Source: Letharia columbiana (Eukaryota; Ascomycota; Lecanoromycetes; Lecanorales; Parmeliaceae). Taken from it: a stretch of DNA of 64,000 bases. Under the pieces are notes generated by a model. That model searched no databases and was not told the DNA's origin. It saw nothing but the letters and a program-made list of their open reading frames with translations. Every line of letters begins with the position of its first letter. Within the stretch, counting starts at the first letter, position 1. Location: positions 1-64,000 of the forward strand of contig NW_023501166.1 in the NCBI RefSeq assembly GCF_014066305.1, in the 5' to 3' direction. Shown piece by piece: positions 1 to 11,259 of this stretch. Position numbers and translations under genes: made by a program.

Positions 1-299
1 GAGTCTCAATGGGAGAAGAAGGAGGTTTACGTGTCGATGTAGTTGATGCCGATTATGTCATTCTTGACGAGGACCTCGCCTTCTTTGGGCTCGGGGACTG
101 GTAAGTCGGTCTTGTACTGTAAGACCTCCGTTCCTCCGGTCTTCTCAACCAGTATCCCCTTCATTGTCTTGGGGATCTGCGTGGAGGATGCCATGGTCCG
201 GGATCGCGGGAAGTGGTTGCTGAAAAGGGAGAGTCGGGATATTGGTTTGGTCAATTGGTTGGGTATCTTTGCCAGGATGAAGCGCGACTGGAACGACAT
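1..299 (-). CDS. NADPH:quinone oxidoreductase (zeta-crystallin type), 5' exon only
   Basis: This is the first exon of a medium-chain dehydrogenase/reductase that reduces quinones with NADPH. The segment around MKGILVEKTGGTEVLQ, followed by EGEVLVKNDIIGINYIDT, is the typical N-terminus of the quinone oxidoreductase/zeta-crystallin family. The exon ends at position 31 at a donor reading GTAAAC on the minus strand, and the family sequence would continue into the next exon beyond the left edge of the window. Three in-frame starts exist (365, 299 and 194). Starting at 299 adds about 35 residues rich in Arg, Ser and hydrophobics without acidic residues, which looks like a mitochondrial presequence. 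Starting at 194 (MASSTQ) gives the cytosolic-type protein. The start choice is inference; the family assignment is firm. The gene is divergent from the epimerase gene at 1028. Confidence 0.85.
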
Positions 300-430
300 G
301 CAATTGAGCGTCAACTGAAAGATATGACGAAAAACAGTCCCAACATTAGAGGGGCATATCGTCATTGCGGAGTTAACCCCAGTAGATTACGGATGTCCGC
401 ACGCAAAGTCCTGGACATCGCTAGTAGTAG

Positions 431-442
431 CCCTAACCCTAA
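431..442. promoter_or_regulatory. Telomere-repeat-like box (CCCTAACCCTAA)
   Basis: Two perfect units of the fungal telomeric repeat (TTAGGG read on the minus strand) lie about 130-240 bp upstream of the possible starts of the minus-strand oxidoreductase, in the divergent intergenic region. Similar teloboxes bind Myb-type or Rap1-like factors in other organisms. Function here is inference; the repeat may also be a chance or an interstitial telomere relic. Confidence 0.4.
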
Positions 443-805
443 TTTTGGAAGCTGACCCCGTAACTGTCGCCTAGAACTATTTCCTAGGATCGCATGAATT
501 GAGTTATCAGTTGCTCCTGAGAGTGAGCTCAGGTTAGGCGCAAATCCGAAGCAGATTTGATGCATTGTCCAGGCAAACTTTCAGGCAGGGCGTTATCCGA
601 GATCTTGGCGCTCAGGATTTCTGGGGTCCCCCACTACAGGGCCCCCTTCTGAACGTAGGATTAGGGCTGCTACTGGCGCCCGCTCAGGTCCTTTCTCCGT
701 AGGTGGTCCCAATCGCCCTGTAAAGTTCCTTGGTACGGTGTACCACGTAGAGTACCGTTCAGGCATAATGTCACAACAAAAAAGTAAAGCAGCTCCCCAC
801 TGAAT

Positions 806-829
806 CACGTGAGAATTGCCTGCCACGTG
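806..829. promoter_or_regulatory. Two CACGTG E-boxes upstream of the epimerase gene
   Basis: Two perfect CACGTG palindromes start at 806 and 824, about 200 bp before the epimerase ATG. CACGTG is the core site of fungal bHLH factors (Cbf1, SREBP and Pho4 types). Spacing and position suit a promoter; no binding factor can be inferred. The rest of 366-1027 shows no coding signal. Confidence 0.35.
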
Positions 830-1027
830 GTCCTTTGGCAAGAAGTCAGCCCTAAGAACAAGGTGCCGCCAACAAGGTTAATGCTCGTCATAATGATCGG
901 CAGCAAGGATTATGTCTCGCATACGATTGCCCGCATCTCAGGAACCGATTTCGACCGATTATGACAGCTTTCAACAAACAATCCTGTCGCCCCCCGGCAA
1001 CTTCAGTGCACAAAAACCACCCCCATC

Positions 1028-2355
1028 ATGACTGTCGGCTCAGTGTTGGTCACCGGGTAAGTCTACCTCATTTGTAAAGGTATCATCTGTACTAACTCAA
1101 TGCCAGAGGGACGGGCTACATAGGCTCGTTCACTGCGCTTGCACTACTCGAAGCAGACTACAAAGTTGTGATCGCAGACAACCTCCTCAATTCCTCAGAA
1201 GAAACCATCAATCGTATCGAGCTCATCTGCGGAAAGCGACCCGAATTCTTTAACGTCGACGTCAGAAAAGAGGAGGACTTCGACAAAGTCTTCAAGGCGC
1301 ATCCAGACATTGACAGCGTGATCCACTTCGCTGCTCTCAAGGTATGTTCCAAAGGATCGCAAAGAGCCGTTTTTTTGGGTTGTGGCATCTCTGGAATCTC
1401 AATTGACCGTTTTCAGGCTGTTGGTGAATCCAGCGAGATCCCTCTAGAGTACTACCGTACCAATGTCTACGGCACCATCTGCCTCTTGTCCTCCATGACA
1501 CGCCACAATGTATCCAACATTGTTTTTTCCTCTTCGGCCACCGTCTATGGCGATGCCACCCGCTTCGAAAACATGATCCCAATTCCTGAAATCTGCCCAA
1601 TCGGCCCCACGAACCCCTATGGCCGTACCAAATCTACGGTCGAAGCTTGCATCACAGACCACGTGGAAGCCCAACGCAATAGTCTTCTGAAGGCGGGAAA
1701 ATCTGGTGACCACTGGAACGCTGCTCTCCTCCGCTACTTCAACCCGGCAGGCTCGCATCCTAGCGGTGTCATGGGTGAAGACCCCCAAGGTGTACCATAC
1801 AATCTCCTCCCATTACTTGCCCAAGTAGCAATAGGGAAGCGCGAGAAGTTACTTGTCTTTGGCGACGGTAGGAGCGCTATCTCCCATGTTGGTCACCCCT
1901 ATGGAGAACGCATGCTCACAGAATTGACCGTAGACTACGCATCTCACGATGGCACCGCCATCCGCGATTACATCCACATTCTCGACCTCGCAAAGGGTCA
2001 CCTCGTCGCTCTCAACTACCTTCGCGATCACCACCCTGGCGTACGTGCCTGGAATCTGGGAACAGGCAAGGGTAGCACGGTCTTCCACATGATCAAAGCA
2101 TTCAGTGATGCGGTGGGCAAAGACTTGCCATATCAAGTCATTGGGAGGAGAGCCGGAGACGTGCTGGATCTGACAGCTAATCCGAAGAGAGCGAATGAAG
2201 AACTGGGATGGAAGGCAGAGAGAACATTGGAGGATGCATGTGAGGATCTGTGGAGATGGACCAAAAATAATCCGCAAGGGTATAGGCAGAGTCCGCCAAA
2301 GGATTTGCTGGAGCAGTTGAAGAAGGATCGAGAGAGTGGCAAGAAGTGGGTTTGA
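1028..2355 (+). CDS. GAL10: UDP-glucose 4-epimerase (GAL10/GalE type)
   Basis: The enzyme interconverts UDP-glucose and UDP-galactose in the Leloir pathway, using bound NAD. The model has four exons: 1028-1056, 1107-1341, 1417-1867 and 1934-2355, giving 378 aa, the usual length of a stand-alone fungal epimerase. Exon 1 and the start of exon 2 join to form the Rossmann motif VTGGTGYIGS (residues 8-17). The catalytic SDR set is visible: Ser in VFSSSATVYGD (about residue 127) and YGRTK with Tyr156 and Lys160. Intron 1 (50 bp) carries a TACTAAC branch site. Introns 2 (75 bp) and 3 (66 bp) are multiples of three and have no stop, so unspliced mRNA stays open. They were recognised because the conserved sequence is interrupted, for example FGD...DYASHDG. 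There is no fused aldose epimerase (mutarotase) domain, unlike yeast Gal10. Confidence 0.93.
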
Positions 2356-3766
2356 AAGGTTATTCTCCGTAAATAGCTGCTAGAGATGTGATCATGATCG
2401 AGCTTGCGGATTCATTGATGAGTGGCACTAAGCTGATAGAATTGCAGAACCCATAGACAGCAGTCCTTCATCTGGACATATTATCTGGGTGCACTCTCTT
2501 CACGGGACGTATGTTGTTCTGCCGCAACGACATCCCAGGCATCTAAATGTTTTCCCTCCAAAATACAAAAACTACTGACAATGTGGGCCCACTACCGAGT
2601 AACACCTTGACCTCACCAATGTTTCGTTTCAACGCGAGTGACATCTCAGCCGGCGAGATCGTCCCGTGTCGCCTGCAATCCTGCTCAAGCGCGCTTATCA
2701 TATAAAACCCTGTTGATACCTTGCAATTGCAAAGATGAACCAGCTTTAAGGCCCGAACCTGCGCTAATACAGAATCTGCGGCTTTCCTCAAACGCGAACG
2801 TCGGTTCCTGAAAATAGCAACGCATGGAAACGTGGCAAACCATGCTACTTCTGGCCTTGATGCAGGTGACTGAAGGCTTTGCAGGAGCTTAGCATCTACC
2901 TAATTATGAACCTAGCGGTCTGACCGCAAATTTGGCCGCGTATGCCAGCCGCTGAAGCTGGTGGGCCGCGGCAAGCTATCCGAAATGCTGGAATCCCATG
3001 CAGACGATAGATGACGCCCAGGACGGACAACTCGAGTGTGGCTGTGTAAAAGTTGATGCGAACCGAAAGCCGATCCAAAAGTCTCCAAAGGGACATTTTC
3101 TGCCAATCAAGTGAGACTCTGCGCCAGCCTGGAGCAGCGGTGCCAGTCCCTAGATCGAGCAACTGGAACGCGACATGGTTACTTGGCCTAGCTTGATGCC
3201 ATCCTTACATCGCTTGCCGCTCTTGACGACGTCTCGTGTACGGAACTTTCCAGTAGGAAATTGAAGTATCGGATCATCTTAAGCCTCTGCTGTGAGCTTG
3301 GGTTTCCCGACCCGCCCCATTGGTTTTCGTTATGGTTATGGCTCTCAACTAGGATCTCAACATGAGACGAAGTCCATGCACTCAGTCGATGTTGGCGATT
3401 GGAGCGCAAGAAGTTGGTCGAGCTATTCAGCCATCATGCCGTCCAGGCGGGAGGATACCATTTATGCTTCGATCCACAAGAGTCCCTCGTGCAGCGAAAA
3501 GATGGCACTTCTCCTCATGAGTCCAACGATATCCCAACGCGGACAATTTTCATCGCCTGGAGGGTTCGTAATTTCGCATGAAAGCATACTCCCACTCTGT
3601 CATAGCAGGAATGGAAAGTCCATTACTTGACGCGCAACATCGGAAGGATATCTATAAAGCCTGCTCCTCACCTCACTCATTCCCACAGCAAAGCCATCAT
3701 CCTTGACACATCCAGTCAATGTCAAGCAAACTCCAAAAAGCCTAGCACCCAAACACATCGACCATC
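2356..3766. other. Intergenic region with promoter of the secreted-protein gene
   Basis: No convincing gene was seen on either strand. A TATAAA box lies at 3653-3658, followed by a pyrimidine-rich, CA-containing leader typical of a strong fungal promoter, about 110 bp before the ATG at 3767. Confidence 0.5.
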
Positions 3767-4905
3767 ATGCATCCCTCTCCCCAACTCCTCGCACTCGCTG
3801 CATCTGCTCTCCTCTCATCCACCACCTCAGCTTCCCCCCTCCAGCCCAGTGCCACCGCCACCTACACCTCATCTTCTCCACTAGGAACCAAGTCCGTCGA
3901 CTGCAGCAATGTGTCAACCGGCCTAGCTCCTGCCTGCTGGTTCACTCTAAACATGACCACCTACCTCAACAATTGGGTAACCACGAGTCCGTACGGCGGC
4001 GAATTGGCAACCGGAGAGACGCCAGGATCTACCAATCCTTCACCAGCCACCAGTTCAGGTTCCGCGCAAGCGTCCGGCAATCCCTTCGCCGACGACGTCA
4101 CAACCGGCACCAACTCCTCCTCCTACTTCCGCAAGCGAATCGTCGCCCGAACAGCGGCAGCCCCGGCTTCTGGGCAATGCGAAGGCGGCAAGCCATTCTC
4201 CACCTGCTTCCTCCTGCTGCAGCAAGGCTACGGTTCTGGCAAATTCAACTGCTCCAAGATCAACACCGGCGGAGCGAACGGGACGTGCCCGGCGCCTAGA
4301 CCAGCCTATTACGCAAACAACCCCCAGGCATTCTACGCTGTGTGGAACTTCTACGGTAAGCCCCATGTCTCCCCTCCTCCCGTAGATCAATAAGCCTATT
4401 GTTACCTTTCAATCGATGGAGGACACCATCACAAGATCAAGCAAGAAGCCGAAGGACGGACTGACCTCCCAACCCAGCAATAAACGCCTACATCAGCACC
4501 TTCCACCGCGCCCTCCGCACCCTCGCCCTCTCTTCCCCCGCCGTCATCTCCACCGCCGCCACCGAAGCCGCCCCAAAGATCTCCTACTTCCAATCCGCCA
4601 ACCAAACCCTCTCCATCGACGTCGCGCTGCTCGACCTCCTGGTCCGATCGACCGGCGGCCACGAACTGCCAGGAGGGCAAAACACGCCTTTTCTGACCCT
4701 GCTGGAGGGAGATCTGAGCAAAGTGACGTACGGAGAAGCGACGCCGCCGGCAACGCTTGCGCTGTTGATGCAGGGGCGTTTGGAGCAGGTGTTGCGGGAG
4801 GTTATGCGGGATGAGAGGGTGTTTGTGAAGGTTGCGGGGAACGGGGCATTTTCGACGAGGGGTTTGTTGAGTGTGGAGGGTTTGGTGAAGGTGCTGGGTG
4901 GGTGA
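3767..4905 (+). CDS. Small secreted protein of unknown function
   Basis: Two exons (3767-4355 and 4478-4905) with a 122-bp intron encode 338 aa. The N-terminus is a clear secretion signal (about residues 1-22: polar start, LLALAASALLSS core, small residues before the cleavage site). The mature part has six cysteines in exon 1, several Asn-X-Ser/Thr sites and a Ser/Thr/Gly-rich linker around residues 80-120 followed by a dibasic FRKR site that could be cut by a Kex2-like protease. The C-terminal half is helical and charged. I do not recognise a domain. The splice junction restores the continuous reading FYA-INAYISTF, supporting the model. A core promoter with TATAAA sits upstream. It may be a wall-associated or apoplastic protein; no specific role can be given. 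Confidence 0.75.
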
Positions 4906-4963
4906 GTGGGGGATGTGAGCTGTTGGAGGATTGAGAGGTTGTGGGGATGGTTGTGATCCGCGG

Positions 4964-5038
<75 letters not shown>
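4964..5038. repeat. (GATT)n microsatellite, about 19 units
   Basis: An almost perfect tetranucleotide array of about 75 bp lies 60 bp after the stop codon of the secreted-protein gene, probably in its 3' UTR or just downstream. The minus strand reads as an open Ser-Ile-Asn-Gln repeat, which I regard as an artefact of the array. The remaining sequence up to 5569 shows no gene. Confidence 0.95.
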
Positions 5039-5042
<4 letters not shown>

Positions 5043-5569
5043 GTTGACTTGTCTGTCGTTACCTCCGGTGATATCGTATATTTAAGATTTGTGTCTTCAT
5101 TGCTTCGCTCTAAATCGATATGTATTTCGAGCGTCGACCCCAAAATCCCATGGCTCTTGAAAGTCTTATATACCCATGTAGGGCGGAAACCCTCCCAGCT
5201 TCGATAACTACATCGTCGGGCCCCCTCTCTCACCCCAGTATCTTCACCAAAATTCGCAGTCAAGGTGCGGCAGGATCGAAAAATCTGGGTTTTCACCCGC
5301 CCCTTTTCGCAACTCTCACAATGTTCTCCTGTGTATATCACAATAAAAACAGGGCTTAAAGCCCAAACTTTACTTCCAAAGGTAATTGAATTGCTTTTGA
5401 AGAAGCCACTCCTTTGAGAGATCCTAGCCTTGAATGACCTGAGTTGGTAGGATGTTGTGGGGCTGTAACCAAAACACCACGGCCGCAAGCTGGAGCGGTT
5501 CGCAGACTCGGCGCACTGGCTGGCCGGTCTACAGCGTTGCTAACAGCTAGCGAAAATCCTTGACATTAT

Positions 5570-8500
5570 TCACCAGAGATCCTCTTCTTTGACACCAACG
5601 TCATCAAGCCCGCTCGGCGCTATCGGAGCGGCATGTCTCACCGGATCAGCTGGGAGTTGGTCCTGTTGAGGACTGGGAATGGCGTTACTATCGTCTGCAA
5701 TCTCGTCCAGCCCCATCTTTTGCCGACAGAAAATTTCAGCCTCTTCATGCTGTCCCAAGTCTCGCAGATGATCTGCAAGAAACCGCATCGAATCCTTTGC
5801 GAGATCACTGTCCAGCCCCAAGATCTTCGATCTAGTCTCGTACACGTGCCGAAGCAGGGGCGTGGCTTCGTCTGATTCGCTGTCTTGGTACTTGAGCACC
5901 GAAGCAAGGTTGTTCATTATCACAAGCGTGTCTGGGTGCTCCGACCCTAGGTCTTTGCGGCGCGCTTCGAGCAAGAAACGGTACATTCCTTCTGCTTGAG
6001 CACACTTTTGTTGCTGTTGAAGCACTCATGCAAGCTGCGTGAGGCTGTCAAGAGTCTTCGGATGATCCACACCAAGGATCTTGGACTGGATGCCCACCAG
6101 TTGCACATACTTCGCTTCAGCGTTCAAAAAGTCTTCTTGCTCGCGGTAGACCAGCGCCAGGTTCCACAGAGTCTGCAAAGTCTCTCCGTGCTCAGGTCCG
6201 TAGTGCACGGTCCTGTAGTCCAATATCTGCTTAAAGATACGTTCGGTTTCATCATGCTTTCCCTGCTGGCCAAGAAGAAAAGCAAGAGCGTCAAGATTGT
6301 CTTGAATTTCTTTCTCATCTTCGCCGGAAGCCAGTCGAAGCTCCAACTCCTGACGGCGAATTGCCTCAGCGTCCTCATACCTTTCTTGATCTGTAAGGCT
6401 CTTGGCGAGGTTTTCGAGTGTCTGTAACTGTTCTGATTCTTTATCTTCATGCAAGGAATCGGATATGTTCAAGGTCTCAGTGTCCAGCTTGTCTCCCTGT
6501 TCAAGATCTCCAGACTTCCTCAGTGCGATCGCAAGATTGCGCCGAGTGTGCATAGTGTGTGGATGAGTAGGCCCAATGACTCTCTTCTGCAGCTCCAAGA
6601 CGGCCTTGAACTCGGTTACCGCCTGTGCATAGTCTTTCCTGTCGCAAGCGGAACATGCTAGATTGTGCATGACGTTGATTGTGGAAGGGTGAGTGACGCC
6701 GAGAATATCCTGCTCAATAAGCAGGGCTTCCCTATAGATACTTTCTGCTTTCTGATGCTTGCCTTGGCGGGCAGAGACTATTGCTAAATTGTTCAGAGTG
6801 ATAAGCGTGTCAGGATGGCGATCACCAAGCGATTCTAATCGATCCTTTAGCAAAGCGTTGTACATCTGCTCAGCTTCATCCAGTCTGTCCTGATCTCTAA
6901 CCGTACCTGCTAGCTCCCCACGTGTGATGAACACATCTGGGTGAAGACGTCTTAAAACAAGCTCACCCTTATACAATGCTTCCCGATGTAGCTGTTCAGC
7001 TCCCTTGAATCTGCGTTGGTGAGAAAGCACACGAGCGACATTGTTCATTGCAATGAAGACGTCCGCCTTGATCCCGATATCTCCTGGCCGCCCATCGAGT
7101 AGTTTTTGCTTTTCAACGAGTTCTCGACGATGGATCTCCTCGGCTTCTCTGTACTGACCAAGGGTTTGTAGGTCAGACCCCAAAGCATTCAAGCTCTCAA
7201 GTGTGGCTCGATGACCAATTCCAAGCACTTTCTCCCTTGACTTCAAAGATCTGCCTCTGTAAGAGCGTTGCATCTTGGTACCTGCCACGTTTGTGGACAG
7301 TATGTGCGTAGCTTTCCATGGCGGACAGCGTATCTGGATGCTCAGAGCCATACAAACGCTCGAAAACCTGCATCGACTCCACAGCTCTCAATTCTGAGGC
7401 CTCGTACCTGCCTTGCATCCTGAGGAAGGTTGACATATTGCGTAACAGAGATGCTTTAGCGTGTAGTGACGCGGTTTGAATTACAACAGCACTGGAGCGA
7501 AGGACCTCTTCCGCATGCGGAAAGTAGACTCTGCAGGTCGGCCAACTCTCAAAGAAGCCATCTGGAAACCTGTCGGATACCGTCTTCAACGCTTGTGCTG
7601 CGATCGTTTCGCATTTATTTTCGTACTCGCGGAGCCAACCCTGGACGGCCACCGTGACTAGACCGTGGACGTTGCATGCGTAGCGGTGCGTGTCCAAAGT
7701 GACGAGCGAAAATGCTTCCAATAGACCCATCGCTTCTTCGAAATCAAACTCATCTTCTCCGTCTGCTATCAACAAGGAGAATGGGATCCCTCGCGGATCC
7801 ATAAAGCTCATCATCGACAATATCTCCGCACCTCGCGGGTTTTCCGTCTTGATGTAGTTAAACGATATCCACCACGTAGTCACGACTGACTCTAACGGTC
7901 TTGCTTCTCTACCATGATGATTGAATCGTTGACCAAGAAGCCTAATTCTAGTTGATTCACTGCCACGATATAGCTTGATATATTCGGCGACGCTTTTGCG
8001 TCTTTTCGCCATGAAAGCTGCGGCTTGAGAAATCGCCAGTGGCAGATAGACCAACTCTCCGAGGAGTTCAAGCTGCTCGGTTTCTGTACTCTCAGCTATG
8101 ATGTTCTGACCAAGCAACGCTTGGGCCTCATGCGCATCCATGGAAGGCACGGTAATCGGAACTCGATCAAGAGCGAGGTCCATGCCGATGTCTCTATTCC
8201 TTGTCGTGTAGAGTACTGAACCTTTGGAACTTTGGGGGATATACTCCCTCAAAGCTTTGCCAACGTAGCTAAAAGTTTCAAAGAACATGTGGCGGTCATC
8301 GACATTGTCAACAATCATTAGCCATGGACACTCATACTTGGCCTCCAGCCAGTCGCGGACAAGCTGGAGTACGTCTGCATTTGGATCATCTCTGCCCGGT
8401 ATCTGGCATTCGGAAGCGATGCGCTTGTAAGATTCGACGAACCTCGCTGCATTACCAGCATGAATCCAGAATACTGATGTGTTCGCAGACCGTTCCCTCT

Positions 8501-9411
8501 CTCGGTATGCGTATTCCAGGGCAATCTGGGATTTCCTGCACCATACCCTGCGTCAGAAAAAGCGATTGTGGCTGTCGATGGCCATCGGCCATGACTTACA
8601 CCCGGTCGTTCAAGACTTTACTTACCCAACACCACCTAGTCCACACAAGACCGCCGTTGGCACAGCATCTGGTTTGGCTGCAAGCCTGAACTCCAAGGCC
8701 GACATCACCGCAGTGCGTCCGACGAAGGTAGGATTCCGTCCTATAGATACCATCCATAGGACCTTGTCTAGAAAGCTGGCATTGTCGTTAATCTGATCCT
8801 TCAAGCCTGCCATGTGCCTCAGATCGCTCAGCAGCGACATCTGCTCAAGCTGCCGTTCAAGGATCAACACGGTATTTGTTTGTACTTGACTTGATGCGGA
8901 TCTTTGAAAGAGTCAGCACGAATGACATCTGGACATTGGATTCCTTGAGTAGGCAACAGCGAGTCTTTGGTGGGCGAAGCCGCAAGTCTTACCTCGTATC
9001 AGCCTGCAATTGAAGGCTCAAAACTCCGACAAGGCTATCTAAAAAACCTTGTAGCTCTTCAATCTGATCAGAACGATTGAGCGACTTGAATGCTCTTCTT
9101 GCATTCTTTGCCCAAATCTGCCTTTGGCCATCGCTCTTCAGATCATCCAAAATACCGGACAAGTCCTGCGCTTGAGTCTGACATCGTGCCAGGGTCTGGC
9201 CGCTCAAGACTGCTTGATTGGAGGCCTTGTTCAGCGATTCAAGGATAATCAGAAGGTCTGAAAGACGGTCGGCTTGGGTGGCGAGCTTTTTCGGCAAGCC
9301 GGAGCCTGATGCATATTCCCGTATTCGGCCACATAGCTTCGCCGTGAAGTCAATGAATTGGATGACATTAGTAGCGATACCGAAAGCAATAATTGCCTCC
9401 GCACCCGACAT
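5570..9411 (-). pseudogene. SesA/NB-ARC/TPR receptor (fungal STAND/NLR protein), broken by a frameshift and a stop
   Basis: Fungal STAND proteins are intracellular receptors linked to heterokaryon incompatibility and immunity-like responses. Exons are 9411-8993, 8901-8626 and 8535-5570, with introns of 91 and 90 bp. The first about 130 residues form a helical SesA-like N-terminal domain (AIIAFGIATNVIQFID). The NB-ARC follows: the P-loop GLGGVGKS is split by intron 2, Walker B is WLMIVDNVDD, the TTR motif is VLYTTRNR and the GLPLA-like motif is VYLPLAISQAAAF. The C-terminal half is an array of about ten 42-residue tetratricopeptide repeats with the HPDTL signature. Two lesions are seen. Near 7238 the frame shifts by one base inside a repeat, with no plausible intron. 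At 6026-6028 a TGA stands where the repeats usually carry Trp (LTQLA-stop-VLQQQQ). Downstream coding to 5570 remains well conserved. Either recent decay or sequencing error is possible; a truncated NB-ARC protein could still be made. Confidence 0.85.
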
Positions 9412-9705
9412 TGCTATGGCTGCATAACATGTAGAAGCCGATTGATCGAAGAATGAGAAACTATAGCATGCGATTACGAATCAAGCTAGACTAGGCGCAC
9501 CAAAGGGAAGCTGCGATAGGGCTGCGCAATGGTTTATATCTCAATGCGATGCTTGCGAATGGAGCTGGCTAGGTGGAATGGAATGGCACAGAGCGGACAG
9601 CATTCAAGAGATGGCATTGTGTCTAACTAGGGTATCGCTTTTTGACTATCCAACAACGCCTCGCTATGCGGATCAATGTCATGCAGCTCGGAGCTTCCTC
9701 AGCCT

Positions 9706-11259
9706 TCACATCAAGTCAGAGATTCCTTCAGGCCATGAACCCCATATAATGGCCTTATTTGGCAATCTTCCCCCTACGGGTGCAAGCACCTTCAGCTTGT
9801 TTTTTTCTCCATCTACATCGGCAATGTATATGAACCCCATCACGCTGGCATCACGGATGTTCTCCTGCGTATCTTCAGGGTGGGCGTTTACGATGGTGAG
9901 GATCGCATTTTGCATCTGCGGGGACGGTCGGACCTTGTTGAAGATGGCGGAGATGCTATCTTCTGTCACGTCTCCAGGCATCAGTGATTTGAGCAGGTCA
10001 TCGATTGCTGGACGATGTTAGTCAGATCAAATGGTACAGGCACGAAAGTTCCCACTCACGCTCGGCCAACTTGTATATGATCAGCTGGTTGAAGTCGATC
10101 TGTTGCGTATGTGGGCTTAACGTGGCATTGACGTCGCCAAAGAAGTACTCCCGGATTTGAGACTGGCGGAATTGCTGTAGGTATGCTTCGTCTCGATCGA
10201 CACATCCGCCAGACTTGTCCACTTTGACGACAGCAATGGTCTCGCCAGCGCCGGTCTTCTGGCCGCTGAAGCGTCGGAGCATGTCATTGTATAGTCTTTC
10301 GGAGCCAAGGACTACCATCGCACTGACTGCCATAGAAGTGAGCAGAGGAAATCAGGTCAGAGGTCTCGTCTGTCAAACTCTTACCTGAGAACTCCGAGAC
10401 GATGTGCTGGATCATTTCATAGCCGCCTTTGCCTTGACTGATAATGCCTGGTGTGTCAATGATGACCCCTGTTTCTTTGGCTTCACTATCATCCTGTAAC
10501 CGGTTCATCACGGACAATGCGAGCCGGGTCACAACGGGCTTGAATATCAGAGTCTTCTCTTCCGGATTGGCTAGTCCCATATAGTACACCAGAGGCAGCT
10601 TGACGGGCACTTGGCTAGGCCCATTCATTGGACTGCTTCCCCATCCATTCTCCACGTCTATGACCGAGGTGAACGTTGTGGCAGAGAGTGTTCCAGGTAT
10701 GCTCAACATGCCTTCTTTCGTATCAAGATTGACCACCACAGGCTGTCGACCAACTTTCGTAGCGTATGCTGTAAGTATCTTGACTAGACTGGTCTTCCCT
10801 GCGTTCTCCGAACCCACTATTAACACCCGAGGTCCATCTCTTCCTTCTGAATTCGCTTTATCGCGTAGGTTCTCTAGAGCAAAATGTAGGTTCGCATAGA
10901 TCATCATGGGGGTCTCTTCGGCGATATAATCGACTTGGCAGTCGCCGACGACCTCGATGCGACAACCATGCCACGTGTAGATGGCCGCTTTAGTGCCAGT
11001 GAAGGTGTAATTCTGATTGATAGGGAGCTCGGTGCCAAAAAGTTCAGCAGTGCCTGAGAGGAGCTACAAAGATTTGGTTAGTATTCTCACACTTAGGAAA
11101 ATTGAAGAGAGCGATCGAGCTGGGACTTCATACCCGAACCTCAACTTTGGTACCAAAAGCAACCTCGAATCTCCATTCTGTTTGCTCCTTGAGCTCATGA
11201 ACAGTCGGCGTCGCGAAAGTCTCAACAGGAGCAGATAAGTCAAGGCCAGGCAGAGACAT
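9706..11259 (-). CDS. CLP1: CLP1, mRNA 3'-end cleavage and polyadenylation factor
   Basis: Clp1 is a nuclear P-loop protein of cleavage factor IA that binds Pcf11 and ATP; it belongs to the polynucleotide kinase family. Four exons (11259-11134, 11063-10385, 10326-10060 and 10007-9706; introns of 70, 58 and 52 bp) give 457 aa, a normal fungal length. Exon 1 starts with MSLPGLDLS and leads into the N-terminal beta domain (EWRFEVAFGTKVEVR / LLSGTAELFGTEL). The Walker A motif GSENAGKT lies at residues 126-133. GVIIDTPGII follows as the Walker B region, and the C-terminal domain ends with VGGRLPNKAIIWG. An in-frame ATG at 11412 would add 51 poorly conserved residues; I prefer 11259 because it matches the family start. 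It is the upstream neighbour, in the same direction, of the receptor gene, with no expected functional link. Confidence 0.92.

Noticed and set aside
4802..5488. Long minus-strand open frame with Ser-Ile-Asn-Gln repeats
   Set aside because: It is created by the (GATT)n microsatellite; the flanking parts lack coding character and overlap the secreted-protein gene on the other strand.
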